64,000 nucleotides of DNA from Sphagnum compactum (GCA_965153455.1 OZ234497.1:7998001-8062000), one strand, 5' to 3'. Counted from the stretch's first letter, positions 1 to 12,104 are shown. A program made the numbers and translations. The notes: a model not told the origin generated them from the sequence alone.

Positions 1-689
1 CACCTATCAGCACACACCTTTTCACACGTTTCAAAGGATGTGCTCATCTTGGACATAACAGAAGAAAATTTGAATTGATTTTATTGTAAGTGGAGTTGGA
101 AATGCTTAGAAAGTACTTTCGCTTTTTTTCCCTAGTTTTTGTGCTGTGCAGGAAGTGGCAATTGTCCCTAAGAAGGTTTGGCCAGATTTGCTTATAAACT
201 AGATGACAAAGTAAACAACATTTAAGCATCCTTCCATACTTTTGGCTACCTACTGGAACCTCTTATACATATCTGGAAACTTTTCTTTCTTTCTTTCAAA
301 ATCCGGAAAATTGGACCAATTTTTTTCCATTAAAAATCCTTTGTACATATATCTAGGTGGAAATCAGATTTATAAGAACAAAACTTTGTCACCAAATAAT
401 TCACTGCAAGGAAGGCCCCCCATTCACAATCCACAGTTGTCTCAAACATCATTGCATGGTGTATGTAAAATGATGTCCTATTAATTATTATTTACTTTTA
501 CACTCAAACATCAGTGCAGTGTATGTCAAATCATTCTCTAAATTTTACTTTTCACTTTGACACCAAACCCTACAAATAAATAAGAGTTGGGCAAGTATAT
601 TTGCAAGTGGCAATAAGGTACCAATCTATATTCAATTTGATATGAACCCATGACCTAAGTGAAAGGGATTGTTTAGCTCCATAGATTGT

Positions 690-1020
690 TGGGCCATGAG
701 CTTAGCTTAACGCCACATACAGCTTGGATGAGCAAGTAGTGTACACAGCATGCTCACTTAAAGCCCAAGAGGAAACTAACCTCACATACAGCTTGGACAT
801 GCAAGGAGTTGACAAGACATGTTCACTTAGAGCCTAAGAAGGGACGAAGTTACCAATCTACATTCAATTTGATATCAACTCATGACCTGTTTGAAAGGGA
901 TCATCTGACACCCATTAATTGTTTGGTTGTAAGCTAGCTTAACCCCACACACAACTAGGACATGCAAGTGGCTGCCATGGCATGCTCACTTCAAGCCCAA
1001 GAGGGGACGAAGTTCAGCCT
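690..1020. repeat. Degenerate tandem repeat, about 3 units
   Basis: Three related units follow one another, each with 'CACATACAGCTTGG' or 'CACACACAACTAGGACATGC', then a 'catgctcactt..agcc.aagaggg' stretch. Only the last unit remains in copies B and C, which share the same join at the 'cagtgtatgg' boundary. The loss therefore happened before B and C separated. Confidence 0.5.
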
Positions 1021-2689
1021 GTGACATTAACTTAAATCCATCACAATTATGTAGTTGTAAGGCCATAAATAGGACTCCTCAATTATGGATTGGCTTTCCT
1101 CTCCACTATCATAACCCTTCACTGGAAGTTAAATACTGTAAGCCTTCAATACAAATGGAAGGACAACCAACAACGTGGAGGGAATTTTTTTGCCTGGAGC
1201 TTTCTATGTGGCATGAACATTAATGATAGGCATTCCAAACTATAAGCTGGATGGTGTCGTTGTATAAACAGTCCCATGGTTGGATCTTCAACTAAACCCT
1301 AAATAGCTAATATTCTCCAAATTGGAGATTTCTAGGTCTGTTGACCACCTACATTAGGTAACAAAATTCTATAATAACCACTAAACATAGAGGGAATAGT
1401 GCATGGTTAAAACATTAAACTGAAAACACTTGGAAGGTCGATGCCATTTTAAGTAGTTATGTGTGTAAGGTAAGGCCTTTCTTCCAAAGGGCCAGGCCTA
1501 ATTTCCCAAAGGGATAGGTGAAAAATAGGGGAGGTTGACAAGACGAAGCCACTCTCAGCATCAAGTACAAAAGGTACAAAAGGTCTTTCATTCAAATGGT
1601 GCAGGTTTCCTTCCATGGATGAAAGCATCTTTTGTGTTGGAGGGTGCTTTCAAATACAAAAAAAAAATTAAAAATAGTAAAGTGCTTTACTGATGATTGA
1701 AGTTGATATGTGCACAAAGTGTTTGTTCTTTTTAACAACTAAGCAAAGATGCAATTATGTCCCATTTAAACAACTCTAAAGTACATGCTCCACATTTTTA
1801 TCAAAAAGGATTCTGGATTCAGAGGGCATGCCTTGGAGCCCATAAAATATGTAATTCAATCTTAATGTTTCTACACCTTGTCCTTGGGTTTTAAGAAAAC
1901 CAATACCCATCAAAGAGTGGCATAGATGATCTAGACAAGTGTTTCGGTGGAAAACCCAATAGGGTCCTTTGTTGTTTTAATATGTGTTCCTAATTTCGAT
2001 TGGGAACTTTTCAAATTAAAGATCCATTGCAACAAAGTTTTGTTTGTAAAGGGTTCCAAATTGTAAGTTCAATTTGAAACAACCTTCCACAACTTATCAG
2101 TTTCTTTTGACCAATGAAAAGAATGAGAAAGTGACCTTCCACTTCCCATACGAACCAAATATTGATTGCACTTTTGAACCTGATAAGAACTGACTACCAA
2201 AGTGGAAGGTCATTTTGCTGTTTTATTCATTGAGTGAAAGGAACTTACAAGTTTTTATCAAATGAGGACCTTCTTGATTGTTGCGGACCTAGTTTGATCA
2301 AATTTTAAGGATAGAGGTCAGCCCAAAAACCCCACAAGTACTTCTCACCCACTGGCTTTTTCTCTTTTTGTTATTTTGAAGCTCGACAGCAGACCTGACA
2401 AGCCATTTGCATCCCCAACTCAAGCTCATTGGCAGAGGGCCAATGGGTCACTTGCTTATTTTTTAAGTAGGTAATTTGGGCCTTAAGGTAGGAACAAATG
2501 TTGGGCCATTGTTTACTCTTATGAAGAACCTCCTGTTCCAGTTCTAAAGAGCAAATTAGAACAATTCTGGTCATTTAAAAAATTATTTTGATTTCGGTTC
2601 TGAAAATTAAACCCAGTTCTTGTCCTATTTTAAGTAACCCAAATCGGAAATGGTGGTTAATTTCTGGATAACCTCTGGTTAGCCCTCAG

Positions 2690-3340
2690 TTCTTTTACTT
2701 CATTTTTTTTTGGGAAAGTTTCAGGTTTGACCCTGGTTCCACAAATAAATGGAACTAGAACCCAGTTCCGAGTTTGGGTTTTTATTGGATTTTCGAATTT
2801 TGTTTAAAAGGTTGTAGTTCTAGTTTCAAAAATCAGACACATTTACAATTCGATTTTTACTAACTAAAACAAGAATTGACGGTTCAAAGCCACCAAATCA
2901 GATGTTACAAGTAGTGTTTGTTGGGTGGTTTTTTTATTTTGTTAAGAATCTCCAGTTTCGATTTTATGGAAAATTTCAGAATTCCAGAACCTCCAATTAA
3001 AGTTCTTTAATATTTTTTACTTATGAAAACCCCCCATTCCAGGGTTTTGAAAATTGTCATGAAAAAAATAGTGATTCTCATGAATTTTAAAAATAAAAGA
3101 ACCTCCAATTCTAGTTTTATGAAAAAAATAGAATTGCAGAACCTCCAATTTTTATGGAAAAAAATAGAATCGTAGAACCTCTGGTTCCAGTTCTTTAATT
3201 TTTTAGAATTCAAAAAGTCTCCGGATCCAGGTTTTTGAATTATTTCTAAAAAAGCCTAGTGGTTCTCATGAAAAAATCAACAAAGAATCAACAGTTTAGG
3301 GTAGGTTTTCTAACCCAATTCTTTGGATTCTTTAGAACCT
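2690..3340. repeat. Degenerate GAACC/TTCCAG-rich repeat
   Basis: Many variants of 'agaacctcc.attccagtttta' recur at irregular spacing of roughly 50-65 bases. Related sequence occurs at 13,190-13,350, 55,080-55,380, 24,830-25,010, 41,300-41,480 and 40,840-40,980. This is a dispersed degenerate simple-type repeat with no coding potential. Confidence 0.5.
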
Positions 3341-5392
3341 CAGTTAAATGTCAAACCTGGGTTTGTGATCCCCCCCCCCCCTTCTGCGGCCCCCTGAAGG
3401 GTCAAAACCAGTTGTGTGATTTTGAGAACCGTCTATGACCTTAAACCAGTGTCTGGAATTTTTTATATTCAAGGGGATGAAGGTGAATGGATGTAGAAAG
3501 GGATAACCCTAATTTCTGATGGGTGATTGGTAGAAGCTGCCAATCTACCGAACAGTTACTCATCATGAAGTGTTGTGGATGCCAAGAGTCCAATATCTAT
3601 TGTTATTTTTTGCATTTTGGTGGTTTGTTTGTTTGCAGGTAAGTGTGTTTAACGTTTCTTATTCAATAAGAACAACGTTGCTGAGCTGGTTCTTGCAATG
3701 GAGTGGATTTTTAGCCGCTTGGTGTTTATCTTGAGGAAATGCGGATCACGATGGAAGAATGGTTAGGGTTGGTGCTTCAAAAATGACAAGAGCAAGATGC
3801 AATGCGGAGATAAGAAGGCCTTGCTAGGACTATAAAGGGGCAGAAACGCAAAGAGCTAAGTTTTCTATGTTTAAGTGATGAATTGTGGGTTTGCACATTA
3901 CTTATCATTGTCTTTGTGGTGTAGTTGGGGAAGAATGTTCCATCGTAGATCTTTGGTTTTCTGCCATGTTGCAAACACTTCCATTGCGTATAAGCTTTAG
4001 AGTAGGAATAGAAGATTTTCTTCTAGAATTCAGGGCTAGATTAAGAGAGATGATGACAATGTCTAGAGATTTCTTGAGCAATCACAGTGGTTAGTTCAAT
4101 GTCCAACTGCTAATGGGAGAAATTTGATGGGATGGGCCAATCAATCTAGGATTATGTTCAAGGGGAGATCTACCACAATTGTGATCTATTGGCTCTTGAG
4201 AAGAAATCATTGAGCGAATTGATCCTTTGAGGTCATAGTTTTAGTGTCGCATAGTTTGAAATTACAGGAAGTTGAGCTTGGTTATTAGTTTGGTGAGATT
4301 TTTATCCATGTATCATAGAAAGTTATTGGAACATGTGGTGTGATAAAAGTGTTTCTAAATATTAAAACACCCCCTCATTTTTGGTATTAGAACTTTACAG
4401 TCCATTTAAAATAGGACAGTTGTAGATTATGCATACAATTAGGGTTGATGCTTCTAAGAAATTAATATGTCAGAATCCAACACAACAAATAGCTAATTGC
4501 AAAAAACCATGAAATCAATGAAGAACATATAGTAGTTAGGTTTGATTTCCCTCGGGGGTTGAATGAAGATGGAGAAGCCTTCAAACTAAATCATTACTTA
4601 AGAGGCATGCATGGGTCCGCAAGTGGATATTTTTTGTTTTCAAGAGCACAAGTTTTGAAGAAATATGGCAATGAACATTGGAAAAACTATATGGCCTAAT
4701 GTTGTACTTTGGATCGTGAAAGCAGAAGAAGGTTATACATCCGAATGGTAGCAAGGCACAGTAGGTAAAGGGGGGACACACATCCTAATGGATCCTATAT
4801 GGACAAAATTTGTGATGGATTACACAAACATGGTTGAAGACAAGGAGGATAAGTCTTCAATGTGTGGGAAATTGATCCCAAATAAGGAGAGATTCTCGTG
4901 GGATGCCTTGAAGTTGGCCTTGGAAATCCATGAGCCAATAAGCTCTAGTAGAAGCCTAAAACTCTCATGGGACAATCAAAAGAGTGGAGGAAAGAGAATT
5001 ATGGCAAGATTGGATTGAATTTACATTCCCAACTACTTAGCCTCCAACCAAGCTAGCAATAACTCCCAATACTTTGTGAAAGGGGATGGAATCAGGTCAA
5101 TCACCATCTTATTAGTTGTGTGTTAGAAATTGCTAAAATTGCTCAAAGGACCTCAATTGGAAAATGAATAACCAATTTTTTGGGAAGGCTAAAAATAGAA
5201 TGCACAAAAATCCAACCGGAGGGGGGTGTATTTTTTACAAAATTAAGGAAAGACATTAGGTTTTATAAAGAATTTTGCAAGGGTTGCAAAATTCCACAAA
5301 GAAGGGTATGAACTAAAGCAAGACTTGGAATGCATTCAAGGTAACCTGCAGGACATGGTTCAAGACAAAGGGCTACAATAGCAAATGAGTAC

Positions 5393-5400
5393 CCTTAGGC
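5393..5400. repeat. Target-site duplication, left
   Basis: CCTTAGGC lies directly before the hAT terminus and is repeated at 8456-8463. The uninterrupted LINE in copies B (about 12,806-12,813, reverse) and C (about 58,208-58,223) has this octamer once. The 8-bp length is that of the hAT superfamily. Confidence 0.9.
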
Positions 5401-6008
5401 CAGGCCTCATAAAACCTGGCAAATGCCAACTTTGCTAGAATTAAATTAATTCTGGCACATTTGTTGCCTTAATACTGGCACATCTGGCATATGCTTTATT
5501 TTTAGTAACAGGCTTCCCCCTACTAGAAAATAAAATCAAAACGGACACCGCTACTACCATTCTCGCGGCTATCGCAAACGGAACACAACTAGGCAAAGAA
5601 TATGTTGAATGGAATGGACATGGAGATAAACGCGCACTGTTATTCAAGCGAAACATTGGCACTTGATCATTTTGATTTGCTCGAACTGCTTCATGTGCAT
5701 AATGCAGGCCTCATAAAACCTGGCAAATGCCAACTTTGCCAGAATTAAATTAATTCTGGCACATTTGTCGCCTTAATACTGGCACATTTGGCATATGCTT
5801 TAATTTTCGTAACAGGCTTCCCCCTACTAGAAAATAAAATCAAAACGGACACCGCTACTACCATTCTCGCGACTATCGCAAACGGAACACAACTAGGCAA
5901 AGAATATGTTGAATGGAATGGACATGGAGACAAACTCGCACTGTTATTCAAGCAAAACATTGGCACTTGATCATTTTGATTTGCTCGAACTGCTTCGTGT
6001 GCATAATG
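5401..6008. repeat. 304-bp tandem duplication of the hAT left end
   Basis: 5401-5704 and 5705-6008 are near-identical direct copies with only scattered substitutions. The terminal inverted repeat is therefore present a second time, internally, at 5705-5723. The inner copy contains the last codons of the transposase; the outer copy is pure duplication. Either terminus could have served as the transposase binding end. Confidence 0.9.
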
Positions 6009-8042
6009 CTCGCAAGGGACAGACTCGTCAAGCTACTACGGGAGTCGTTTTTCTCCCATTTAACGATGGAAAAGTCACTCTCGACGGACGTCTATTCGGG
6101 AACGCTGTCACCAATCCACCGCACAACTGACGCAGCTGCATGAAGCGCCCCTTCAAGCAATCCCACGCCTCGTTAAAAAACGTCTTCTCATCGTGCTTGT
6201 CGAGGGCAGCCTTCACATCGAGCTCACGCGCGTAGACAGCGAGCAGTTCACGGTGTTCGCTCTCCGCCTTATCAATCAGGTCCGCGCTCCAGTGTTTGGC
6301 TAGGTGCCCGCGGTATTGATCCACTACTTTGCTAATGAACACACCAGGACGCATCTTGACGAGATCCACTGGCATCACGGGGGGCGCTTCCAATTCCCTG
6401 GCATTGTTGTTGGAATCACGCTCCGCCTGGATCTGCAATCCGTCCGCCACAATGGAAAGCGAGAAGATGCTAATCTCCTGCAATGTTTGTTGTTTTTTAA
6501 TGTCGGAAAGCTCGTTGTACATATCGCGTGCCCACGAGCCTTGATCGCGGATGTGCATGACGACGGCATCTTTGGTGACGATCCAGCCATCTCGCTGAAT
6601 GATCGTGGTGGGATCGATCTCGTTGATCAACGCAGCATCCACAGTAGAACGAATGTCCAAACCGGCTGCAATGTCCGCCATCAGGTTCGACACCTCTTGG
6701 CGTTGCTGAGAGATTACCAAGTTCGGAGATTGGAGCGTGGCAAATGTGACGGCGATCCGCTCGAACAAAGGTGCTAGCGCTCCCGCGATCACCCACCATT
6801 GCGTGGATGGCGCTTGAACCGGTCGCTTGTCGGCCACATGAATCATTAATCGACAACGATGTTCCAAAAGCCAGCGTAGAATACTACCGAATGCGACCCA
6901 CCGCGTCGTGTCCTTTGGGCACTTGGAACCCATTTCGGTGATGAGGATTTGCTGAGCACGAAGATGCACAGAGAACGTGTGGGCAACCTTGTAGAACGCC
7001 TCGTCCTACAGCCCATGTGTGGCATTCTTGACAACAATATCGAACTGGTGAGGGACGCACCAAATGCGAAGCACAGGATTCGAGCACTCATTCTCTAGCA
7101 ATATGACAACACCAGCGTGTCGACCAGTCATGGTGTACTTTCCATCCGAGCTGATCGAAATGACTTTTTCGCGCCAGGATGGAGACACGGTGTTGAGCAG
7201 AATCTTGATGAGCTTCACGTAGTTCTGAGCGGTATGTCGTTCGAAGAATGGAACGAGGACGAGGTGAAGGTTGTAGAGCACGCCTTTCACGCACACGCGA
7301 ATCCACTAATTGAGGAGAGGAACACCCAAATGAGTGTTTGCTCAGCAGCTAGTGAAAACGCCCAAACCCCTGGATCCGTGAGAACATCGAAGATGATCTG
7401 CAGGGAGACGGCAAGGAGAACGCAAACGAACTGACCGACCATGTGGTCGTTGAGGCTGCTGAGTTTGGCATTTTTGGTCGCCGAACGATGTTGTTCAATC
7501 ACCTTGGATGTCTGCCGAAACGACAACCCAACAGAAACGTGCCGAATTGCGAGGTCGAATCGCAGAGAGTTCTTGATCGTCACCAGGTATGATCCGTCCT
7601 CTTGCGGTTTGAACAGCTTCATGGCGTTGGCCTTCGTGATCGGTTCGGACGCATCTTCTTCATCTTCCTCCGGATGGAAAAATAAATCTTCCACCACATC
7701 ATCGACGATCTTAGGCCTCGAAATGATGAACTGCAGGCTATCCTTGTCCTTGTCCAAGAAATTGTGAATGCCAGAGACCTCCTTTTTCTTGAAGAATGCA
7801 ACCTTCTCTTGATGCGAGAGCAATTGACAACTGGTCCAGTCTTCGTGATGTTGAAATTCGTGATGATTTTTGTAGGCCTCGGGTCGGAACGGGAATTGGA
7901 ACAGCTGCGTGTTCTTAGTGCGTTGACGTTTCACACCGGGACCTTCATGCTTCTCGTGCCCGATGTGGACACAGAAAAGGCATTGCATAGTCGTAATCAC
8001 GCCGCCTACCGATTGCTGCACCGATTGAAGACCGTATTCCAC
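5948..8042 (-). pseudogene. hAT transposase, disrupted
   Basis: Reading from 8042 downward, the N-terminal part has a BED-like zinc finger (CLFC, then an HHEFQHHEDW stretch). An acidic linker and a helical region follow. The second block, 7296-6028, includes 'ISISSDGKYTMTGRHAGVV' and 'RIWCVPHQFDIVVK', which correspond to the catalytic core of this hAT group, and later 'CPKDTTRWVAFGSILRWL'. The C-terminal dimerisation region (VESDFS, then KWEKND) is read at about 6,090-5,950 in another frame. Lesions seen are a frameshift near 7,310-7,345, an in-frame TAG at 7006-7008, and a frameshift near 6,085-6,115. From memory, the domain wording matches proteins common in Phytophthora genomes; that match is family recall, not a search. 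Confidence 0.85.
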
Positions 8043-8455
8043 AATGTGTTTGTCCTGAAACGGTGTCTGTCAACTCATGATGACATGCAAGGTGCGAACA
8101 AGATGTGCAATATCAAGAAGAGTAGGATCAACAGGCCGATCGGTGAACGCACGCGCACACACACACAACGAGATTGATAAAACTATAGTGAATGCGCACT
8201 CGACGACCCCCTTAAATTTGATGATTTCAGTTTAGTGACTCCGCGGTGGGAAACCACAAAAATGATTGCACCCAAATCACTATTTTGGCCCTCAGAGGCT
8301 CAAACCGACTACCAAAAAATAGTGATAGTGACTGTTTTAATGACTTGCGGTGGGGATGCTTTTAATAACTGTATTACTTAATTATGGCACTTTGGCGAAA
8401 TTAATTTTGACAAAGTTGGCATCTAAAAATAGAATTCCAGGTTTTATGAGGCCTG

Positions 8456-8463
8456 CCTTAGGC
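8456..8463. repeat. Target-site duplication, right
   Basis: The second copy of CCTTAGGC lies immediately after the right hAT terminus. The LINE reading resumes here with 'TGAGAATC', exactly as in copies B and C. Confidence 0.9.
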
Positions 8464-9236
8464 TGAGAATCAAAGAACTGGAAAATGTGAAAAAGACTAG
8501 AGAACAAATTAAAATGAGACTCACATGGAAAAAAAAGGATTACATTATAACCAAGGATTTCTTTATAGCCATTAAACCAAAGCATAATAAAGTGGGAATT
8601 TCTACCCTTAAGGATGATGTAAGAATGATAGCCACAAGTAAAATAAAGATGGAATGGATTTGCTACAATTTCTACAATAAACTTTATAAAGCCCAAGAAG
8701 ATCATTTTGGGAATGAAAAGCTATGACATAAAGTCTTCGACTTTCTCCCTAGAAAATTTTCCGAAGGGATGAATGAGAAGTTGGTCACACCTCTTTTTTT
8801 GGAAGAACTTTAAACATCAACAATTTCCATGGAAAAAAGCAAAGCCCCAAGACCTGATGGCATGGTGGTGGAATTTTACACCTTTTTCTAGGATCTAATT
8901 GGCATAGACTACTTTCGGATAATTGAAGTAACAATCAAAGATGGTGGTTTTCCCAATGGGGTGGACAAAAGATTGATCACCATGTTATTCAAAGCTAGAG
9001 GTAAAGAGAATCTTAGCAATTGGTACTCAATTACCTTGTTAAATGCATCTTACAAAAATTTTGTGAAAACTTTTTAGATGAAGTTATAACCAATCTTCAT
9101 GGAGGTAATAGATAGGACCAATCTACATCTTTGCCACTCATATTCATCTTGGACAATGTTTTATTAACGAACGAAACATTAACCAACCATTGGTTATGCT
9201 CAAGTTGGATTTTGCAAAAGTGTATGACAAGGTAAA

Positions 9237-9884
9237 GGGCAAAAGCATCCTTGGGTGGACCATTAGGAAGATCACACCTTGATTTTCCTGGACCCATCGA
9301 ACTTTGAAAAATCATAGGAAACACTTAAATAATTTTTTTAATAATAATTTTTTAATGAGTACATTTACTAGCTTCCATAGATTTTGAAATTTCAATAACA
9401 TCAAGAATATTGTGTATTTTAATGTTCTTAATCATTGCATTTAAAAAACGTTTCACGAATGTAATACATGGCCACCTTTTCTTCAACTTTTTGGTTAAGA
9501 ACACAAATTTGAAACTGAATTGAGAATTTTTTTGAGAATTTTTTTCCTAAGGTAATCTGGAAGTCATTCTATTTTTAGGTATTTATTAGGTAATTAATTG
9601 AATAAGTATAATTTACTTATGAATTTTCAAAGTTAAAGCTATCAATATCTGAAGGGGCCATTTTATTTAGGAAAACAAAATTTTAACAATTTCCAACTTT
9701 TTACATTCCAAAATAAATTTCAAGCCATATATTAGTGCATGCAATTGATAAACATGAGAAAAAAGTAATTTATACTTGTGAAAACATTTAAAGTAAAGGG
9801 CTTAGGAAAATGACTTGTGCATTCTTGGTCCTTTAACCATTCCTTGAGGTGGTTCCTAGTTGTCCACCCAAAGATGTTTTCTCC
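9237..9884. mobile_element. 648-bp MITE-like insertion in LINE copy A
   Basis: The LINE 'YDKV...FDAMAKMGM' coding is continuous in copy C (58,960-59,020) but split here by very AT-rich sequence with no ORF. The ends form an imperfect inverted repeat of about 32 bases (GGGCAAAAGCATCCTTGGG against GGAGAAAACATCTTTGGG, then TGGAC...TAGGAA in both). A short TAAA/TTAAA duplication may flank it. The superfamily is uncertain; it is non-autonomous. Confidence 0.65.
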
Positions 9885-11940
9885 TTAAATTAAAATTTTA
9901 TGTTTGATGCCATGGCAAAGATGGGAATTCATTAAGATGGTAAAGTTGTTGTTCAAAGATGTTGCAAAAGCAGTCTATCTAAACAGGTGTATCACCAAAT
10001 CGTTCAAAATAGAAAGTGGGTTAGGCAAAGGTGTTTGAGCTAGTTCCCTACCTAGTTTTTCTTATTGTAAAGGAAGTCTTGAATTTCATGTTCAAAATGG
10101 TGTCAAATTCAAGGACATTAGAAGAATTACCTTGGTGGGAAAAATAATGCAACAAACATCTTGCAGTATGTCGATGATACAACCCTAATTATTTGGGGAA
10201 AATAAAGAACTTGTCAAATGTTGTTAATGTGCTACTATTTCTTTTAGACATAAGTGGGTTGGAGCTAAACAAGGAGAAGTTCATGACCTATTGGAATCAG
10301 AAGCAAAGTCACAAGAAATTGGCATGGACAGAAAAGTTCAAATGGAGGTGGGCCCCTAATGATGAACTATCCAAAATGTTCAGCACACCCTTTGGGATTG
10401 GTTTGGGTGGCAAAGAGGTGGACACCTTTTTGATTGAGAAGATCCATACAAAGTTAAAATTCTAGAACACAATCCATTTATCGATAGTGGGTTGGGCCAT
10501 AATTGTCAATTTTGTTTTGGCATCAACCTTGTGGTTCTTCATCAACGTATTGGGGGGTACAAAGAAATTGATAAGGAAGTGTAAATATCTACTCCAGAAC
10601 TTTTTATGGGTTAGAAGTGATCAACACACTAAAACTAAGGTAAACTAGTTTGATTGTTGTGTGAATAAAGGTATTGAAGGTCTTGGCCTCATTGACCCAA
10701 AAGAAGCTATGGACACCTTGTTCTGTAAATGGGTTATCAAAGCCCTAAAACCTGGCAATTCAAACCTCAAACTCTTATCAGGTTTGAAATTAGCACTGTG
10801 CAAGCCCTCATGAAGTGGGGCTTTGAAATGAATTAGACTATGGTCGGAAATCATAATCCATCTCCAGGATTAAAGGTATGGGGGAAGATTTCAAAGGCTT
10901 GGAAACAGATGGTTGAAAAATTGGACTTTTCCCATCGCAAATAGCTAAGGCCATAAAGAGAATAAGCATATGGTGGGGCTTTAATATTAAGGGGTTCGAA
11001 TTGAACTATCCATTCCTACAGCTCAAAAATTGTATAAGTCTAACTTACGCACTTTAAGGGATTTATGGAGAGTTGAAACCAAAGACTTCCATTCTTGGGA
11101 TGAATTGAAGATTCTATTTCCTTTGGAAGAAGGGGAATATAGTTGTTGGCAACGGCTAATTAATAGCTTGCTTGAATGTTGGATTAAGGAACTAAAATAG
11201 CCAAATCTTAGATCTTGTGATGGGGAATGGCTAGGTATCCATAATGATGGAACTACGTCCAATCCAATTGGGGTTTTTGCTCCTACTTGAAGGTTCTAAC
11301 CATATGCTAACAATTCGATTAAGTAGGAAGTGGTCACTCCAAAATAAGTACAAGTATTCACGGTTAGAAAATATTCCAAAACACTTTAGCTGTTAGCTGA
11401 CCTAGGTGTTTAAAAGGGTCTTGAACAAAGTCCAAGTTTGCACTAGGACAGGTGTGGAGGGGGGCGATGGTGAGATTGTCTTATGGGATTTAGGTGATCT
11501 CACATTTGACCCTGGAAACTGGAAAGGGAATAGTCAAGTGGAATTAATGAATTACATGGCCAAGCAAGGGAAATAATAAATTAAATCTAGGAGTTTTCTT
11601 ATCCACAATGTGTTAAAAAAGTTTCCCAAAAATTTAAGTTAAATTGGAGAGATGTCTAGAGCAAACATAGAACCAACAAAAACTCAGGTTATTGTGGCAC
11701 CAAGTGTTTGCGTCAATAGTTGGTGGGCCAACACTAATCACAACATCCCAACAAATTGCCTATCTGATGAGTGTGCAACTATAGAATTTGTCACCCATAG
11801 ATTCTGATTTTGTTCATGAACTACCAAGGCATGGAAATTTGCCTTCTCATTCCTCTTCTAGCTTCAACTACCTCTAAACACTATTGGGTCAAAAAAAAGC
11901 TTTGAAGCTTGAAAAATGTTTTTTCGACAAATGTCTACTT

Positions 11941-12104
11941 AATAGGTTTAAGAAATTCAACTCCTATGTACCTTACTTGCAACGTCCGTACATAGGCTCT
12001 TTTTACAATGGAAGTTCATAATTTTTTGCATCACAACAATTTGAAATATTCAAATTGGGGCTAGCAAACCACATTTCCTTGAATATTATCTCAAGGGAAA
12101 ATTA
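11941..12104. other. Loop between copies A and B
   Basis: This short AT-rich sequence lies between the end of the recognisable LINE tail of copy A and the point (about 12,105) where inverted copy B begins. It has no gene. With the LINE 3' part of copy A it forms the centre of the A/B inverted repeat. Confidence 0.5.

Larger units (their letters stand above)
1..4780. other. Non-coding distal flank of copy A
   Basis: No gene is supported here. Short open frames are not maintained as coding in the homologous stretches of copies B and C. The sequence is AT-rich, diverged repeat. A 13-base C run lies at about 3370-3382, at the point where copy C has an inserted element. The part from about 3,400 to 4,780 may belong to the 5' region of the LINE that follows, but I could not recognise an ORF1 in it. 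Confidence 0.6.
5401..8455 (-). mobile_element. hAT-superfamily DNA transposon, oomycete-like transposase
   Basis: The element has perfect 19-bp terminal inverted repeats (CAGGCCTCATAAAACCTGG at 5401-5419 and its complement at 8437-8455). A perfect 8-bp target duplication (CCTTAGGC) flanks it. Two empty sites in the same window define the ends exactly. Coding sequence runs on the minus strand and is visibly richer in G+C than the AT-rich LINE around it. The 304 bases at the left end, including the terminal repeat, are duplicated in tandem. The insertion is in copy A only, so it postdates the duplication of the segment or at least the split of A from B and C. The transposase is broken, so the element could move only with help from elsewhere. 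Confidence 0.92.
1..11940 (+). repeat. Copy A of the long duplicated segment (partial)
   Basis: This stretch matches 50,620-60,955 in direct orientation and about 12,105-15,832 in inverted orientation. Base 1 corresponds to 50,620 in copy C and to about 15,831 in copy B, so the segment is cut by the window start. Copy A alone keeps about 415 bases (about 525-940) that B and C have lost. It alone carries the hAT (5401-8455) and MITE-like (9237-9884) insertions. It lacks the roughly 155 bases found at 56,763-56,918 in copy C. Confidence 0.85.
4780..11940 (+). mobile_element. L1-type LINE, decayed, split by two insertions (copy A)
   Basis: Translated fragments on the plus strand follow the order of a plant L1 ORF2. 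The end of the endonuclease lies at about 5,040-5,160, where the SDH box is lost by a frameshift. A linker follows at 8,470-8,725. Next come an 'SKAPRPDG' block at about 8,835-8,860 and 'LDFAKVYDKV' at about 9,205-9,235. The reverse-transcriptase YVDD lies at 10,167-10,178 and 'TPFGIGLGGKEVD' at about 10,385. A zf-RVT-like tail runs to about 11,940. Stops and frameshifts are frequent, so the element is dead. It is interrupted by the hAT element at 5401-8455 and by a MITE-like insertion at 9237-9884. Copies B and C show the uninterrupted sequence at both points as far as they extend. Confidence 0.8.

Noticed and set aside
44-484. 61- and 80-codon open frames repeated at 15,336-15,788 and 50,663-51,115
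   Set aside because: They recur only because the segment is duplicated; no domain, and the copies differ by indels.
6304-6777. 157-codon plus-strand open frame in the hAT element
   Set aside because: It is antisense to the transposase, which shows clear family motifs on the minus strand.
5401-8455. Oomycete contamination of the assembly
   Set aside because: The element has a perfect target duplication inside LINE sequence whose empty form occurs twice in the same window.
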